DNA of 40,464 nt from Derxia lacustris (GCF_002105195.1 NZ_MUHU01000034.1:1-40464); one strand, 5' to 3'; counted from the stretch's first letter, positions 16,236-26,800 are shown. Numbers and translations: made by a program. The notes: generated by a model not told the origin, from the letters alone.

Positions 16236-17363
16236 ATGTGCGTCGTTTGCGGATGTTCGAGCGGGGAGCCGGGGAAGACCGGCGCGGCGCATGAGCACGA
16301 TCACGGCCATGCGCATTCGCACGACCACGGTCACGGCCATGCGCACGACCACGTCCATGCCGACGCGGCCAGCGGCGATCTGCACTACGGCGCCGGCTCG
16401 GCGCGGGTGTCGGTGCCGGGCATGAGCCAGGAGCGCGCGATCAAGCTGGAGCTGGATGTGCTCGGCGCCAACAATGCGGTCGCCGCGCGCAACCGCCAGC
16501 ATTTCGCGGCGCATGGCGTGCTCGCGCTCAACCTCGTGTCCAGCCCCGGCTCGGGCAAGACCACGCTGCTCTGCGCCACCATCGAGCATCTGCGCCGCAC
16601 GCAACCGGCGCTGGCCGTGGCCGTGATCGAGGGCGATCAGCAGACCGCCAACGATGCCGACCGCATCCGCGCGACCGGCGCGCCAGCGATCCAGGTCAAC
16701 ACCGGCAAGGGCTGCCACCTCGACGCCGAAATGGTTGAGGCCGCGTTCGCGCGGCTGCCGCTGCATGACGGCGGACTGCTGTTCATCGAGAACGTCGGCA
16801 ACCTCGTCTGCCCGGCGATGTGGGACCTTGGCGAGCGCGCCAAGGTCGCGATCCTCAGCGTGACCGAGGGCGAGGACAAGCCGATCAAGTACCCCGACAT
16901 GTTCGCGGCGGCCAGCCTGATGCTGCTGAACAAGACCGATCTGCTGCCGCATCTCGACTTCGACGTGGCGCAGGCGATCGCGCATGCGCGCCGCGTCAAT
17001 CCGCGCATCGAGGTGCTGCAGGTGTCGGCGCGCACCGGCGAGGGCATGGAGGCCTGGGCCGCGTGGCTCGCGCATGAGCTGGCGCATGCGACCGGCAGCG
17101 CGCACGACCATGGGCATGCGCACGAGTACGAGCACGAGCACGACCACGAGCATGACCACGCGCACGACCACGGCGATGGCCAGCCGCATGCCCACGCGCA
17201 TTCGCATGCGCACGACCATGCGCACAGCCACGACCACGGCCATGACCACGGCCATGACCACGCGCATGACCACGCTCCGGCCGCCACCGCCGTGCGTGAC
17301 CGCCTTGCCGCCATCGAAGCCGAACTCGCCGCGCTGCGCGCCCAGCTCGGCAAGGCCGCATGA
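16236..17363 (+). CDS. hypB: Nickel GTPase HypB with histidine-rich regions at both ends
   Basis: 375 residues. The N-terminus MCVVCGC is the high-affinity CxxCGC nickel site known from E. coli HypB. A His-rich stretch follows (about 19-42). The GTPase core (about 75-285) has a P-loop SSPGSGKTT near 102, EGDQQT, and NKTDLLPH as the guanine-specificity motif. After the core comes a second, longer His/Asp-rich tract (about 289-346, encoded by 17101-17275), and then a short predicted coiled coil of 28 residues. The N-terminal His tract is common, a metal store in rhizobial HypB. The C-terminal one with the helix is unusual to me. It loads nickel into hydrogenase precursors with HypA. It overlaps hypF by 4 bases. 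Confidence 0.95.
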   Translation: MCVVCGCSSGEPGKTGAAHEHDHGHAHSHDHGHGHAHDHVHADAASGDLHYGAGSARVSVPGMSQERAIKLELDVLGANNAVAARNRQHFAAHGVLALNLVSSPGSGKTTLLCATIEHLRRTQPALAVAVIEGDQQTANDADRIRATGAPAIQVNTGKGCHLDAEMVEAAFARLPLHDGGLLFIENVGNLVCPAMWDLGERAKVAILSVTEGEDKPIKYPDMFAAASLMLLNKTDLLPHLDFDVAQAIAHARRVNPRIEVLQVSARTGEGMEAWAAWLAHELAHATGSAHDHGHAHEYEHEHDHEHDHAHDHGDGQPHAHAHSHAHDHAHSHDHGHDHGHDHAHDHAPAATAVRDRLAAIEAELAALRAQLGKAA

Positions 17364-18628
17364 GTCCGGCGCCGTCGCTGGCCGGGCAGGCTGCCTGCCT
17401 CGCTTTCGGCGCCTGGCTCAAGAACCGCATCTGTCTGGTGAGCGACGCCGGCCAGCGCTGGTCGGCGCTGCACGGCGACCTCGGCGATCCCGCCGCCTGC
17501 GAAGCGCTCGAAGCCTCGGCCGAGGCGCTGCTGGCCGAGGCCGAGCGCGCCGGCATCGAGATCGGCGTGATCGCGCACGACCTGCATCCCGACTTCTTCA
17601 GCAGCCAGCTCGCGCTGCGCATCGCCGACCGGCTCGGCGTGCCGCCGGTCGCGGTGCAGCATCACCATGCCCACATCGGCGCGGCGCTGGCCGAGTACCG
17701 CAGCGACGGCCCGGCCATCGGTCTGGCGCTCGACGGCGTGGGCCTGGGCAGCGACGGCGGCGCCTGGGGCGGCGAGCTGCTGCTGGTGGAGCGCGACGAC
17801 TGGCTGCGCCTGGGCGCGCTGCATCCGCTGGCGCTGCCCGGCGCCGACGTGGCCGCGCGCGAGCCCTGGCGCATGGCCGCCGCGCTGCTGCATGCGCTCG
17901 GCCGCGCCGACCAGATCGTGCCGCGCCTCGCGCCGCGCGTCGGCGCGACCGCCGCGCGTACCGTCGCCACCCTGCTGGCGCGCGACTTCAACTGCCCGCG
18001 CGCCACCGGCGCCGGTCGCTGGTTCGACGCCATCGCCGGCCTGCTCGGCCTGAGCGACCGCCAGACCGAGGAAGCCGAAGCCGCCATCGCGCTCGAAGCG
18101 GCGGCGCGCGCCCATCTGGAGCGCAGCGGGCTGGCGCTGGCCGATTGCGCGCTGGCCGACGGCTGGCAGCTGGTCGAAGGGCCGGCCGGCGCCGGCAGCT
18201 GCTTCGTCGCGCTCGACCTGCGGCCGTTCGCGCAGGCGCTGCTCGACGGCATCGACGCCGGGCGCGGGCCGGATGGCAGTGCGCCGGCACCGGTGCTGCC
18301 TGCGCCAGACGCCGCCGCCGCGCCGGCGCCGTCAGCGCTGGTCGCGAGCTGGGCCGCCGCCTTCCATGCCACGCTGGCCGCCGGCCTCGCCGACTGGGCC
18401 GGCGCCGCCGCGCAGCGTCAGGGGCTGAGCCTGATCGCGCTGTCGGGCGGCTGCTTCTTCAACCGCCTGCTGCGCGTCGACCTGGGCCGACGCCTCGCCG
18501 AGGCCGGCCATGAGGTGATCGATTCGGCCCGGGCCGGCCTCGGCGATTCGGGCCTTGCGCTCGGCCAGGCCTGGGTCGCGCGCCAGATGCTGGCCTGCCG
18601 CGATCTGCTGCCCGGCGGCTCGGCCTGA
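17360..18628 (+). CDS. hypF: Short HypF carbamoyltransferase (Kae1-like part only)
   Basis: 422 residues, against about 750 for full HypF. The N-terminal acylphosphatase, the zinc-finger pair and the YrdC-like domain are missing. What remains is the Kae1/TobZ-like C-terminal half: HDLHPDFFSSQLA, the metal-binding VQHHHAHIGAALAEY (near 94-108), LALDGVGLGSDGGAWGGE, and LSGGCFFNRLL near the end. C. necator HypF1 has the same short form (about 394 residues) and is reported active, so I read this as a real gene and not a pseudogene. Its job is to form carbamoyl-adenylate and pass carbamoyl to the C-terminal Cys of HypE for cyanide synthesis. How the missing carbamoyl-phosphate step is done is unclear. 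It starts in overlap with hypB. Confidence 0.9.
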   Translation: MSPAPSLAGQAACLAFGAWLKNRICLVSDAGQRWSALHGDLGDPAACEALEASAEALLAEAERAGIEIGVIAHDLHPDFFSSQLALRIADRLGVPPVAVQHHHAHIGAALAEYRSDGPAIGLALDGVGLGSDGGAWGGELLLVERDDWLRLGALHPLALPGADVAAREPWRMAAALLHALGRADQIVPRLAPRVGATAARTVATLLARDFNCPRATGAGRWFDAIAGLLGLSDRQTEEAEAAIALEAAARAHLERSGLALADCALADGWQLVEGPAGAGSCFVALDLRPFAQALLDGIDAGRGPDGSAPAPVLPAPDAAAAPAPSALVASWAAAFHATLAAGLADWAGAAAQRQGLSLIALSGGCFFNRLLRVDLGRRLAEAGHEVIDSARAGLGDSGLALGQAWVARQMLACRDLLPGGSA

Positions 18629-18750
18629 GTCGCGCGGTCGGCGCTCAGGCGTCGTTCATCGCAGTCGGGGGCGCGCGCCCGGCACACTGCAATCCCGCAC
18701 CACCCGCCCGCTTCGGCCGGCTTCACGCACAGCATCACGGAGCTTCAAAC

Positions 18751-19065
18751 ATGTGCCTCGCCATCCCCGCCCGCGTCATCTCGGTCGACTCCGAGCAGGC
18801 CGTCGTCGACCTCGGCGGCGTGCGCAAGCGCATTTCCATCGCCCTCGTGCCCGATGCGGTCGCGGGCGATTACGTCATCGTCCATGTCGGCTACGCCATC
18901 GGCCGCATCGACCCGGAAGAAGCCGAACGGACGCTGGCGATCTTTGCCGAAGGCGGCCTGCTCGACTCGGCCTTCGAGGCCAATCGCGCCGGCCTCGCCG
19001 ATGCCGAACCGGCCGACGCCGCGCCGGCTGCCGGCGCCACCACCGCACCCGGAGCCCGCGCATGA
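18751..19065 (+). CDS. hypC: Hydrogenase maturation chaperone HypC
   Basis: 104 residues starting MCLAIPARVIS, with the essential Cys2. The OB-fold core with DLGGVRKRISIALVP and GDYVIVHVGYAIGRIDPEEA is typical. An Ala/Pro-rich tail beyond residue 80 is expendable in the family. HypC binds HypD to hold the Fe(CN)2CO unit and hands it to the large subunit. A 122-bp gap separates it from hypF, and its stop overlaps the hypD start (ATGA). Confidence 0.93.
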   Translation: MCLAIPARVISVDSEQAVVDLGGVRKRISIALVPDAVAGDYVIVHVGYAIGRIDPEEAERTLAIFAEGGLLDSAFEANRAGLADAEPADAAPAAGATTAPGARA

Positions 19066-20180
19066 AATACGTCGATGAATTCCGCGATGCCGACCTGGGC
19101 CAGCGCGTCGCCGCGCGCCTCGCGAGCGAGGCCGACCCCAACCGCAACTACGCCTTCATGGAGTTCTGCGGCGGCCACACCCATGCCATCTCGCGCTACG
19201 GCGTGACCGACCTGCTGCCGGCCAACGTGCGCATGATCCACGGCCCCGGCTGCCCGGTCTGCGTGCTGCCGATCGGCCGCGTCGATCAGGCCATCGACCT
19301 CGCGCTGCGGCACAAGGTCACGCTCTGCACCTACGGCGACACGATGCGCGTGCCGGCCTCCAACGGCATGTCGCTCATCAAGGCCAAGGCCCAGGGCGCC
19401 GACATCCGCATGGTCTACAGCGCCGCCGACGCGCTGGAGCTGGCCGCGAAGGAGCCGGAGCGCGAGGTGGTGTTCTTCGCCATCGGCTTCGAGACCACCA
19501 CGCCGCCGACCGCGCTGGTCATCCGCGACGCCGCCAGGCGCGAGCTGCGCAACTTCAGCGTGCTGTGCTGCCATGTGCTCACGCCGCCGGCCATCGCCCA
19601 CATCCTCGACTCGGCGGCGGCCGGCGAGGGCGTGGTGCTCGACGGTTTCGTCGGGCCGGCGCATGTGTCGATCCTGATCGGCTCGCGGCCCTACGAGCCG
19701 TTTGCCGCCAGCCATCACAAGCCGGTCGTCATCGCCGGCTTCGAGCCGCTCGACGTGATGCAGGCGGTGCTGATGCTGGTGCGGCAGGTGAACGAGGACC
19801 GTGCCGTGGTCGAGAACGAGTTCGTGCGCGCGGTCGACCGCGACGGCAACCAGGCCGCGCAGGCGCTGGTCGATCAGGTGTTCGAGAAGCGCGAGAGCTT
19901 TGAATGGCGGGGCTTGGGCGAGGTGCCGTGGAGCGCGCTGCGCATTCGGCCGAAGTTCGAGGAGTTCGATGCGGAGGCGCGCTACGACCTGAGCTACAAG
20001 CCGGTGGCGGATCACAAGCAGTGCGAGTGCGGCGCGATTTTGCGCGGCGTGAAGCGGCCGGTGGATTGCAAGCTGTTCGGCACGGTGTGCACGCCGGAGT
20101 CGCCGATGGGGTCGTGCATGGTCAGCAGCGAGGGGGCTTGTGCGGCGCACTACACGTATGGGCGTTTTCGTGGCGCTTGA
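19062..20180 (+). CDS. hypD: Hydrogenase maturation protein HypD ([4Fe-4S])
   Basis: 372 residues from ATG 19062, overlapping hypC by 4 bases. Family motifs appear in order: FCGGHTHAISRYGV (about 29-42), GPGCPVCVLP (about 61-70), and the C-terminal iron-sulphur block CECGAILRG...CKLFGTVCTPESPMGSCMVSSEGACAAHY. HypD is the redox scaffold on which iron receives its cyanide and CO ligands, with HypC and HypE. The gene is intact. Right after its stop lies a 645-bp palindromic insertion that separates it from hypE. Confidence 0.95.
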   Translation: MKYVDEFRDADLGQRVAARLASEADPNRNYAFMEFCGGHTHAISRYGVTDLLPANVRMIHGPGCPVCVLPIGRVDQAIDLALRHKVTLCTYGDTMRVPASNGMSLIKAKAQGADIRMVYSAADALELAAKEPEREVVFFAIGFETTTPPTALVIRDAARRELRNFSVLCCHVLTPPAIAHILDSAAAGEGVVLDGFVGPAHVSILIGSRPYEPFAASHHKPVVIAGFEPLDVMQAVLMLVRQVNEDRAVVENEFVRAVDRDGNQAAQALVDQVFEKRESFEWRGLGEVPWSALRIRPKFEEFDAEARYDLSYKPVADHKQCECGAILRGVKRPVDCKLFGTVCTPESPMGSCMVSSEGACAAHYTYGRFRGA

Positions 20181-20197
20181 GGGCGTGCCTCGTTTTG

Positions 20198-20417
20198 TGC
20201 CGAGGGTGGGCGGTGCGGTACGGGCGGCGACTGGTTGCGCCCGCCTGCGTGGCAGGCGGGTTCCCGGGCGCGGGGCTTGCGGCGGGGGCGGCGTGCCAAC
20301 TCGCGGGCGTTGCCCGCTCAGACAGGCACGCCTGAACGCCGAAGGCGTTCACCCCGCCGCAAGCCCCGCGCCCGGCGCGCCAGAAGCCGCCCGACCCGCA
20401 CCCGCCACCCCCGGCAC
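20198..20417 (-). repeat. Nested-hairpin structured repeat, copy 2 (reverse)
   Basis: Read on the minus strand, this has the same plan as copy 1: an imperfect outer stem of about 30 bp, a perfect long stem (about 23 bp), a 7-bp hairpin, a middle stem GGCGTGCC/GGCACGCC (20325-20332 with 20290-20297), and a 9-bp hairpin. The motifs TGTCTGAG (20317-20324) and CGAGTTG (20297-20303) flank an inner hairpin, as in the other copies. It begins 18 bp after the hypD stop and faces copy 3 in opposite orientation. Confidence 0.8.
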
Positions 20418-20619
20418 CGAGCAGCACCGCTTTGGGGCTGAGGGGGATTGGGCGGGCGGAGGCGGCGTCACGGTTTGGCCGGTGGCGCTTGGCGGGCTGG
20501 CGCCCGCCTGCGATTCCGTCTGGCCGGTTCGCTTCGGCCGCAAGCTCCAATCTGTCTGCGGCCAAGGCCGCCGACTCGTCGAACAAGCCCTGATCCCCCA
20601 ATCGTCGAGGGGAACGGGC
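20418..20619. other. Spacer between two inverted structured repeats
   Basis: About 200 bp of noncoding sequence. It holds short hairpins (for example GGCGGGC/GCCCGCC near 20490-20510) and a stretch near 20555-20580 where TGTCTG, a CGGCC/GGCCG hairpin and GACTCG follow each other, loosely recalling the TGTCTGAG-hairpin-CGAGTTG core. It may be a decayed element or the body of a composite unit. No credible gene was seen in it. Confidence 0.4.
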
Positions 20620-20842
20620 GGGCGGCGTGGGTGGGGATCGGGGTGGCGGGCCTTCTGGCAAGCCTCGCGGCGCGGGCGGGACGGGGAGGGCGCCTGTGGC
20701 GCCCAGGTCCGCATGTTTGAGCGGCCGCAGGCCGCGAGTTGGCGGACCGGCCCCGTCCCGCCCGTGCCGCGAGGGAACCCGCCTGCGAAGCAGGCGGGCG
20801 CAGCCAGCCGGCCCGCCACCCCGATCCCCACCCGCGCCGCCC
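20620..20842 (+). repeat. Nested-hairpin structured repeat, copy 3
   Basis: Outer 33-bp stem with a single T-G opposition (20628), a 21-bp stem 20666-20686 with 20751-20771 (one G-T), hairpin GGGCGCC/GGCGCCC, middle stem 20706-20712 with 20742-20748, and a 9-bp hairpin 20778-20786 with 20790-20798. Core motifs are TGTTTGAG (20714-20721, one change) and CGAGTTG (20735-20741). It ends 40 bp before the hypE start, so it would form the leader of hypE within a hyp transcript. Confidence 0.85.
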
Positions 20843-20882
20843 AAGCGCAAGCCCCGCACAGCAACTCAACCCCTGTACTCCG

Positions 20883-21944
<1,062 letters not shown>

Positions 21945-21970
21945 GCGGCGAACCCACAGGGACGACAGGC

Positions 21971-22303
21971 ATGGCGCCGATGGACGTGGTGAAGGAAGTG
22001 CTCAATATCGCGGCATTCGTGCTGCTGCCCTATGCCGTCTACCGGCTGCGCCTGCGCAGTCGCGGCCAGCCGGCGCCGCCGCCCGACCCGCGCGTCATCG
22101 GCCTGCTGCTGGTGGGCGCCGTGCTGCTGGGGCTGGTGGCGGCCTGGGGCGTGATGTTTGTGGGCAATCACAAGGGCGATTACGCCGCGCTGCTGCCGTT
22201 GCTGCTCGGGCTGGCGGCGGGCGTGGGCGCCTGCTGCTGCCTGCTGATGGCGCTGCTCCAGGCGCTGCGCATCCTGTGGCGCTCCTGGCGGCACGGCGAG
22301 TAG
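21971..22303 (+). CDS. Small integral membrane protein of unknown function
   Basis: 110 residues, 26 bp after hypE. There are three hydrophobic segments: about 10-22, 43-63 (LLLVGAVLLGLVAAWGVMFVG) and 73-100 (LLPLLLGLAAGVGACCCLLMALLQAL). A Pro-rich loop lies between the first two, and a basic C-terminus RILWRSWRHGE faces the cytoplasm. A run of three cysteines sits in the last helix. I do not recognise a family. It could be co-transcribed with hypE, but nothing ties it to hydrogenase. Confidence 0.6.
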   Translation: MAPMDVVKEVLNIAAFVLLPYAVYRLRLRSRGQPAPPPDPRVIGLLLVGAVLLGLVAAWGVMFVGNHKGDYAALLPLLLGLAAGVGACCCLLMALLQALRILWRSWRHGE

Positions 22304-22515
22304 CGCCGTCGGCCGGTCGTCGCGGGCGTGCGTCACGATTCGGGCCGGTACGGGCCATCGCCGGCGCCGGCTGCGGGCGCGCCGTGACCGGCAACACAGC
22401 GCGCGCGCATCGGGCGTCGGCGCTGCAACACCCGGTGCGCCGAGTTGACCGGACGCACTTCCGGCGCCGGCCGCCAGCGCGATGCTCCGCCATCTCCCAG
22501 CCAGGACCGGCCTTC

Positions 22516-22926
22516 ATGCAAGCGCTTGCCACCACTTCCACCACCGTCTTCAGCTCCGGCAGCCTGCGCGCCGCCGCGCGCGCCCAGCGGCCCGTCGCCG
22601 AGCCCGCGCCCAGCAAGTACTCGACCACCTTCATCTTCATCGGCCACGGCTTGCAGACCTCGCCGCATGCGTTTGCAGACGACATCGCCGCCGCCGCGCG
22701 CGCGATTCCGGGCTTCATCGGCGAGCAGGCCTGGGCCAATCCGGCCACCGGGCTCGACTCGCGCGTCTTCTACTGGTCGAGCATCGACGCGCTCGAACTG
22801 CTGCTCAACCATCCGGCCCAGCGCGCCGCCGAAGCCGCCCAGGGCAGCGACCTCGACGGCTACCGCGTGGTCGTGGCCGAGGTCGACGATCTGGGCGACG
22901 ACACGCTGGCGGGCGCCGCCGGCTGA
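22516..22926 (+). CDS. ABM-like alpha/beta-barrel protein
   Basis: 136 residues from ATG 22516. After a disordered 33-residue start, the segment STTFIFIGHGLQTSPHAFADDIAAAARAIPGFIGEQAW...RVFYWSSIDALELLLNHPAQRAAEA...YRVVVAEVDD has the strand-helix-strand layout of dimeric antibiotic-biosynthesis-monooxygenase (ABM) proteins: a GF turn, the YWSS strand and the HP helix start. Members range from small oxygenases to stress proteins, and the substrate here is unknown. 212 bp separate it from the membrane protein, and the GNAT gene begins 16 bp later. Confidence 0.6.
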   Translation: MQALATTSTTVFSSGSLRAAARAQRPVAEPAPSKYSTTFIFIGHGLQTSPHAFADDIAAAARAIPGFIGEQAWANPATGLDSRVFYWSSIDALELLLNHPAQRAAEAAQGSDLDGYRVVVAEVDDLGDDTLAGAAG

Positions 22927-22942
22927 CCCGCGTACCGCACCG

Positions 22943-23467
22943 ATGCGACTGCGCGCCGCCGGCCCCGCCGATGCCGACGCCATCGCCGACCTGCACACCG
23001 CCAGCTGGCGCGACGCCTACCGCGCTGCATTGCGCGCCGACTGGCTCGCCGACCATGCGGCGGCCGACCGCCGTGCGCTCTGGCGCGCGCGTCTGGGCGA
23101 ATCGCCGGCCGCGCGCCGCGTGTTGCTCGCGCATGAAGCGTCCGGCGCGCTCGCCGGCTTCGTCTGCGTCCAGCCCGGCGCCGATGCGCACTGGGGCGCG
23201 CTGCTCGACAACCTGCATGTCGCCGAGCGCTGCCGGCGCCAGGGCATCGGCCGGGCGCTGATGGAGGCGGCGGCGCGCGTCTGCCAGGCCGAGACGCCCG
23301 GCGCCGGACTCTTCCTCTGGGTGCTGCGCGACAACCTGCGTGCCCAGGCCTTCTACCGCGCGCTCGGGGCGAGCGATGCCGGCTCCGACCTGTGGGATGC
23401 GCCCGACGGCTCGCGCGTGCCGATCTGCCGGTTTGCGTGGACGGCGCTGCCCGAACCGCACCGCTGA
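22943..23467 (+). CDS. GNAT-family N-acetyltransferase
   Basis: 174 residues from ATG 22943. Motif A of the GNAT fold is clear: LDNLHVAERCRRQGIGRALMEAA (about 91-113), with the acetyl-CoA pyrophosphate loop RRQGIG. The N-terminal MRLRAAGPADADAIADLH and the C-terminal AQAFYRALGA are standard for the RimI-like branch. It transfers acetyl from acetyl-CoA to an amine that cannot be named from sequence. It follows the ABM-like gene closely and may share its transcript. Confidence 0.82.
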   Translation: MRLRAAGPADADAIADLHTASWRDAYRAALRADWLADHAAADRRALWRARLGESPAARRVLLAHEASGALAGFVCVQPGADAHWGALLDNLHVAERCRRQGIGRALMEAAARVCQAETPGAGLFLWVLRDNLRAQAFYRALGASDAGSDLWDAPDGSRVPICRFAWTALPEPHR

Positions 23468-23577
23468 TCGCCCGCCGCCCGGCGGTGGTCCGCAGGTTGC
23501 TTCGCTCACGGAGTTTTGGTCGTGTTTCCTTCAATTCCATCGGCGGCACCTGTCCCCGACCTCTCTCGGAGAACCTC

Positions 23578-23835
23578 ATGCAACTTGCAGACGCCCCCAA
23601 GGAAATCGTCCAGGCCGTGGCCAACGGCCTCGCCTTCGACGATCAGGGCAACGACGTGCGCATCACCGGCACGCTGCCGCCGCTGGGCCAGGGCGGCAAG
23701 GGCGACGACAGCTACACCTTCTATCGCCTGTGGGACGCGGTGTTCGAGGACTGCGATTCGGGCATGCGCTTCCAGGTCTTTCCCGACGGCCGGGTGCTGA
23801 TGAAGAACCTCGACCCCGACGAGGAAGGCGCGTAA
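23578..23835 (+). CDS. Small acidic protein of unknown function
   Basis: 85 residues from the ATG at 23578, preceded by CGGAGAA. It is acidic, with no signal peptide or membrane segment. The sequence GDDSYTFYRLWDAVFEDCDSGMRFQVFPDGRVLMKNLD reads like a folded small domain, and coding character is good. No family recognised. It ends 58 bp before the large helicase gene on the same strand. Confidence 0.55.
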   Translation: MQLADAPKEIVQAVANGLAFDDQGNDVRITGTLPPLGQGGKGDDSYTFYRLWDAVFEDCDSGMRFQVFPDGRVLMKNLDPDEEGA

Positions 23836-23893
23836 GCCCGCGGCGCCTTAGTGCCTCGGCGCCGGGGCGGCGCTTGCCGCACACTCCGGCGCC

Positions 23894-26800
23894 ATGCCTG
23901 CATCACCTGCCTTCCTTCCCCGCTGCGTCTCGCTCGATCTTGAAATCAGCCCCACGTCCGGCCGGCTCCTGAGCCTGGCCGCGCTGCGGGCCGATACCGG
24001 CGCCAGCCTGGTCGCGAGCGGCGCCGAGCTGCCCGCAGCGCTCGACGGCCTCGATGCGCTCGCCGACGGCGCGAGCTTCGTGCTTGGCCACAACCTCGTC
24101 GCCTTCGACCTGCCGCAGCTCGCGGCGCTGCGGCCCGGCCTGCGGCTGCTGCGCCTGCCGCCGTTCGACACGCTGCGGCTCGGGCCGCTCGCCTTTCCGC
24201 GCAATCCGTATCACCGGCTGGTCAAGCACTACCAGGACGGCGCCCTGCAACACGCGCGCCGCAACGATCCGGAGCTGGACGCGCGGCTGGCGCTTGAGCT
24301 GTTCGACGACCAGCACGCCGCCTTCGCCGCGCTGCAAGCCGAGGCGCCCGATCTGGCGGCGGCCTTCCACTGGCTGGTCACGCTCGACGGCAATGGCGCG
24401 CTCGACCGCTTCTTCACGCGGGCGCGACGCAAGCTGCGGCCCGATGCGGAGGCCGCGCTCGCCGCCATCGCGGCCCGGCTCGATGGCGCCGGCTGCCGCA
24501 CGACGGCGGCGCGCTGGCTCGCCGAAATCGCGGCGCTGGACGAGACCGCGCGGCTCGCATCGCTGGCGGCGCCGGGCGGCGAGGGCGCCCACGCCGCGGC
24601 GGTCGATGCCACCGTCGTCGCCGCGCCGCTCGCCGAACCCGCCTTCGCCCGCACCGGCTGGACGCTCGCCTACACCCTCGGCTGGCTCTCCGTCGCCGGC
24701 GGCAATTCCGTGCTGCCGCCCTGGGTCGTGCACCAGTTCCCGGAAAGCGCCGCCCGCGTGCGCGAACTGCGCGATAGCGCCTGCGCCGACCCGGCCTGCG
24801 ACTGGTGCCGCGAGCAGTTCAGCGCCACGCGCCAGCTCGCGCACTGGTTTCCGGCCATGCCCGGTTTCCGCCCCGAGCCCGCCACGGCCGACGGCCGCCC
24901 GATGCAGCAGGCCATCGTCGAGGCCGCACTGGCCGGCCGCCATGCGCTCGGCGTGCTGCCCACGGGCACCGGCAAATCGGTCTGCTACCAGCTGCCGGCG
25001 CTGTCGCGGCATGCGCGCACCGGCACGCTCACGCTGGTGATCTCGCCGCTGGTGGCGCTGATGGCCGACCAGATGAACGGCCTGCGCGCACGCGGCATCG
25101 CCAGCGCCGCCACGCTCAACGGCATGCTCACGCTGCCCGAGCGGGTCGAGGTGCTCGACCGCGTGCGGCTCGGCGACGTGAGCATCCTCATCGTGTCGCC
25201 CGAGCAGCTGCGCAGCCGCACGTTCCGCCGCACCGTGGCCCAGCGCGAGATCGGCGCTTGGGTGCTCGATGAGGCGCATTGCCTGAGCAAATGGGGCCAG
25301 GACTTCCGGCCCGACTACCGCTACGTCGCGCGCTTCATCCGCGAATCGGCCGGCGCAGGGCCGATCCCGCCGGTGCTCTGCCTGACCGCCACCGCCAAGC
25401 CCGACGTGGTGGCCGACATCGTCGGCTACTTCGCGGCCAAGCTCGGCATCGCGCTCGACGTGTTCGACGGCGGCGCGCGGCGCGACAACCTCCAATTTGC
25501 GGTGCTGCCGACCAGCGAGGCGACGCGCTTCGCCCAGGTGCTCGACCTGCTCAACCACGACCTGCCGCCGGGCAGCGACGGCGGCGCCATCGTCTATTGC
25601 GCCACGCGCAAGCGCTGCGAGGAGCTGACCGACTTTCTGCGCGCCCAGGGCTGCGATGCCGAGTACTTCCACGCCGGCCTCGCGCCGTCGCGCAAGCAGC
25701 AGGTGCAGGACGCCTTCGTGGGCGGCGCGCTGCGCGTGATTGCCGCGACCAACGCCTTCGGCATGGGCATCGACAAGCCGGATGTGCGGCTCGTCGTGCA
25801 TGCCGACATTCCGGGCTCGCTCGAAAACTATCTTCAGGAAGCCGGCCGCGCCGGGCGCGATCGCGGGGCCGCGCGCTGCGTGCTGCTCTACGCCGTGGAG
25901 GATGTGGAGCGGCAATTCGGCATGTCGGCGCGCTCGCGGCTCACGCAGCGCGAGATCGCCGCCGTGCTGCGCGCGCTGCGCCGCATGAGCGCGCGCGGCG
26001 AGGCGCGCAGGCGCGGCGACGGCGGCGCGGACGCCGCAGCCCATGCGCCCGCCGGCGCGGCCCAGGCCAGCGCCACCGCCTCGGCGACCGCCAGCGCCGA
26101 CACCGCCCCCGACGCCACGCCACCCGTCATCGCCACCGCCGGCGAACTGCTCGCCTACGAGGACCGCGACATCTTCGAGCGCGACGACGGCACCGACGAC
26201 ACCCGCCTGCGCACCGCGCTCGCCTGGCTGGAGGAAGCCGAACTGCTGCTGCGCGACGAGAACGTCACCGAAGTCTTCCCGTCGTCGCTGCGCATCGCCA
26301 CGCTCGACGACGCGCGCCGGCGCATCGACGCCGCCACCGACCTCGCCGAGCGCCGCCGCGCGCTGCTCGCCATCGTCAGCGAGCTGATGCAGGCCAGCGC
26401 CGACGAAGGCGTGACCACCGACCGCCTGGCCGGCGTCGCGGGCCTGAGCACCGCCGCGCTGCGCCGCGCGCTGCACGAGCTGGAGGCGCTCGGCATCGCC
26501 AGCAACGACACCGCGCTGACCGCCTGGGTTCACGTCGCCGTGCAGCACGCCTCGCGCGACCGGCTGGAGCGCGCCCGCGCGGCCGAGCTGGCCGTCATCG
26601 CCCGGCTGCGCGAAGCCGCGCCCGACCTCGGCCGGGGCGACTCGGCGCCGCTGCACATCCGCCGGCTGTGCCAGACCCTGCGCGACAGCGACGGCATCGA
26701 CCTCGCGCCCGACGCGCTGCTGCGCACGCTCGACGCGCTGGCCGGCGACGGCCGCGACGAGGACGACGGCGCCGCGCGCGGCAGCATCGCGCTCGGCCGG

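Noticed and set aside
14468..16237. Minus-strand open frames opposite hoxT, hoxV and hypA
   Set aside because: Antisense shadows; the plus-strand genes overlap neatly by start/stop codons and have family motifs.
17101..17275. Short repeats resembling a CRISPR array or microsatellite locus
   Set aside because: They are His/Asp codon repeats in frame within hypB, with no spacers.
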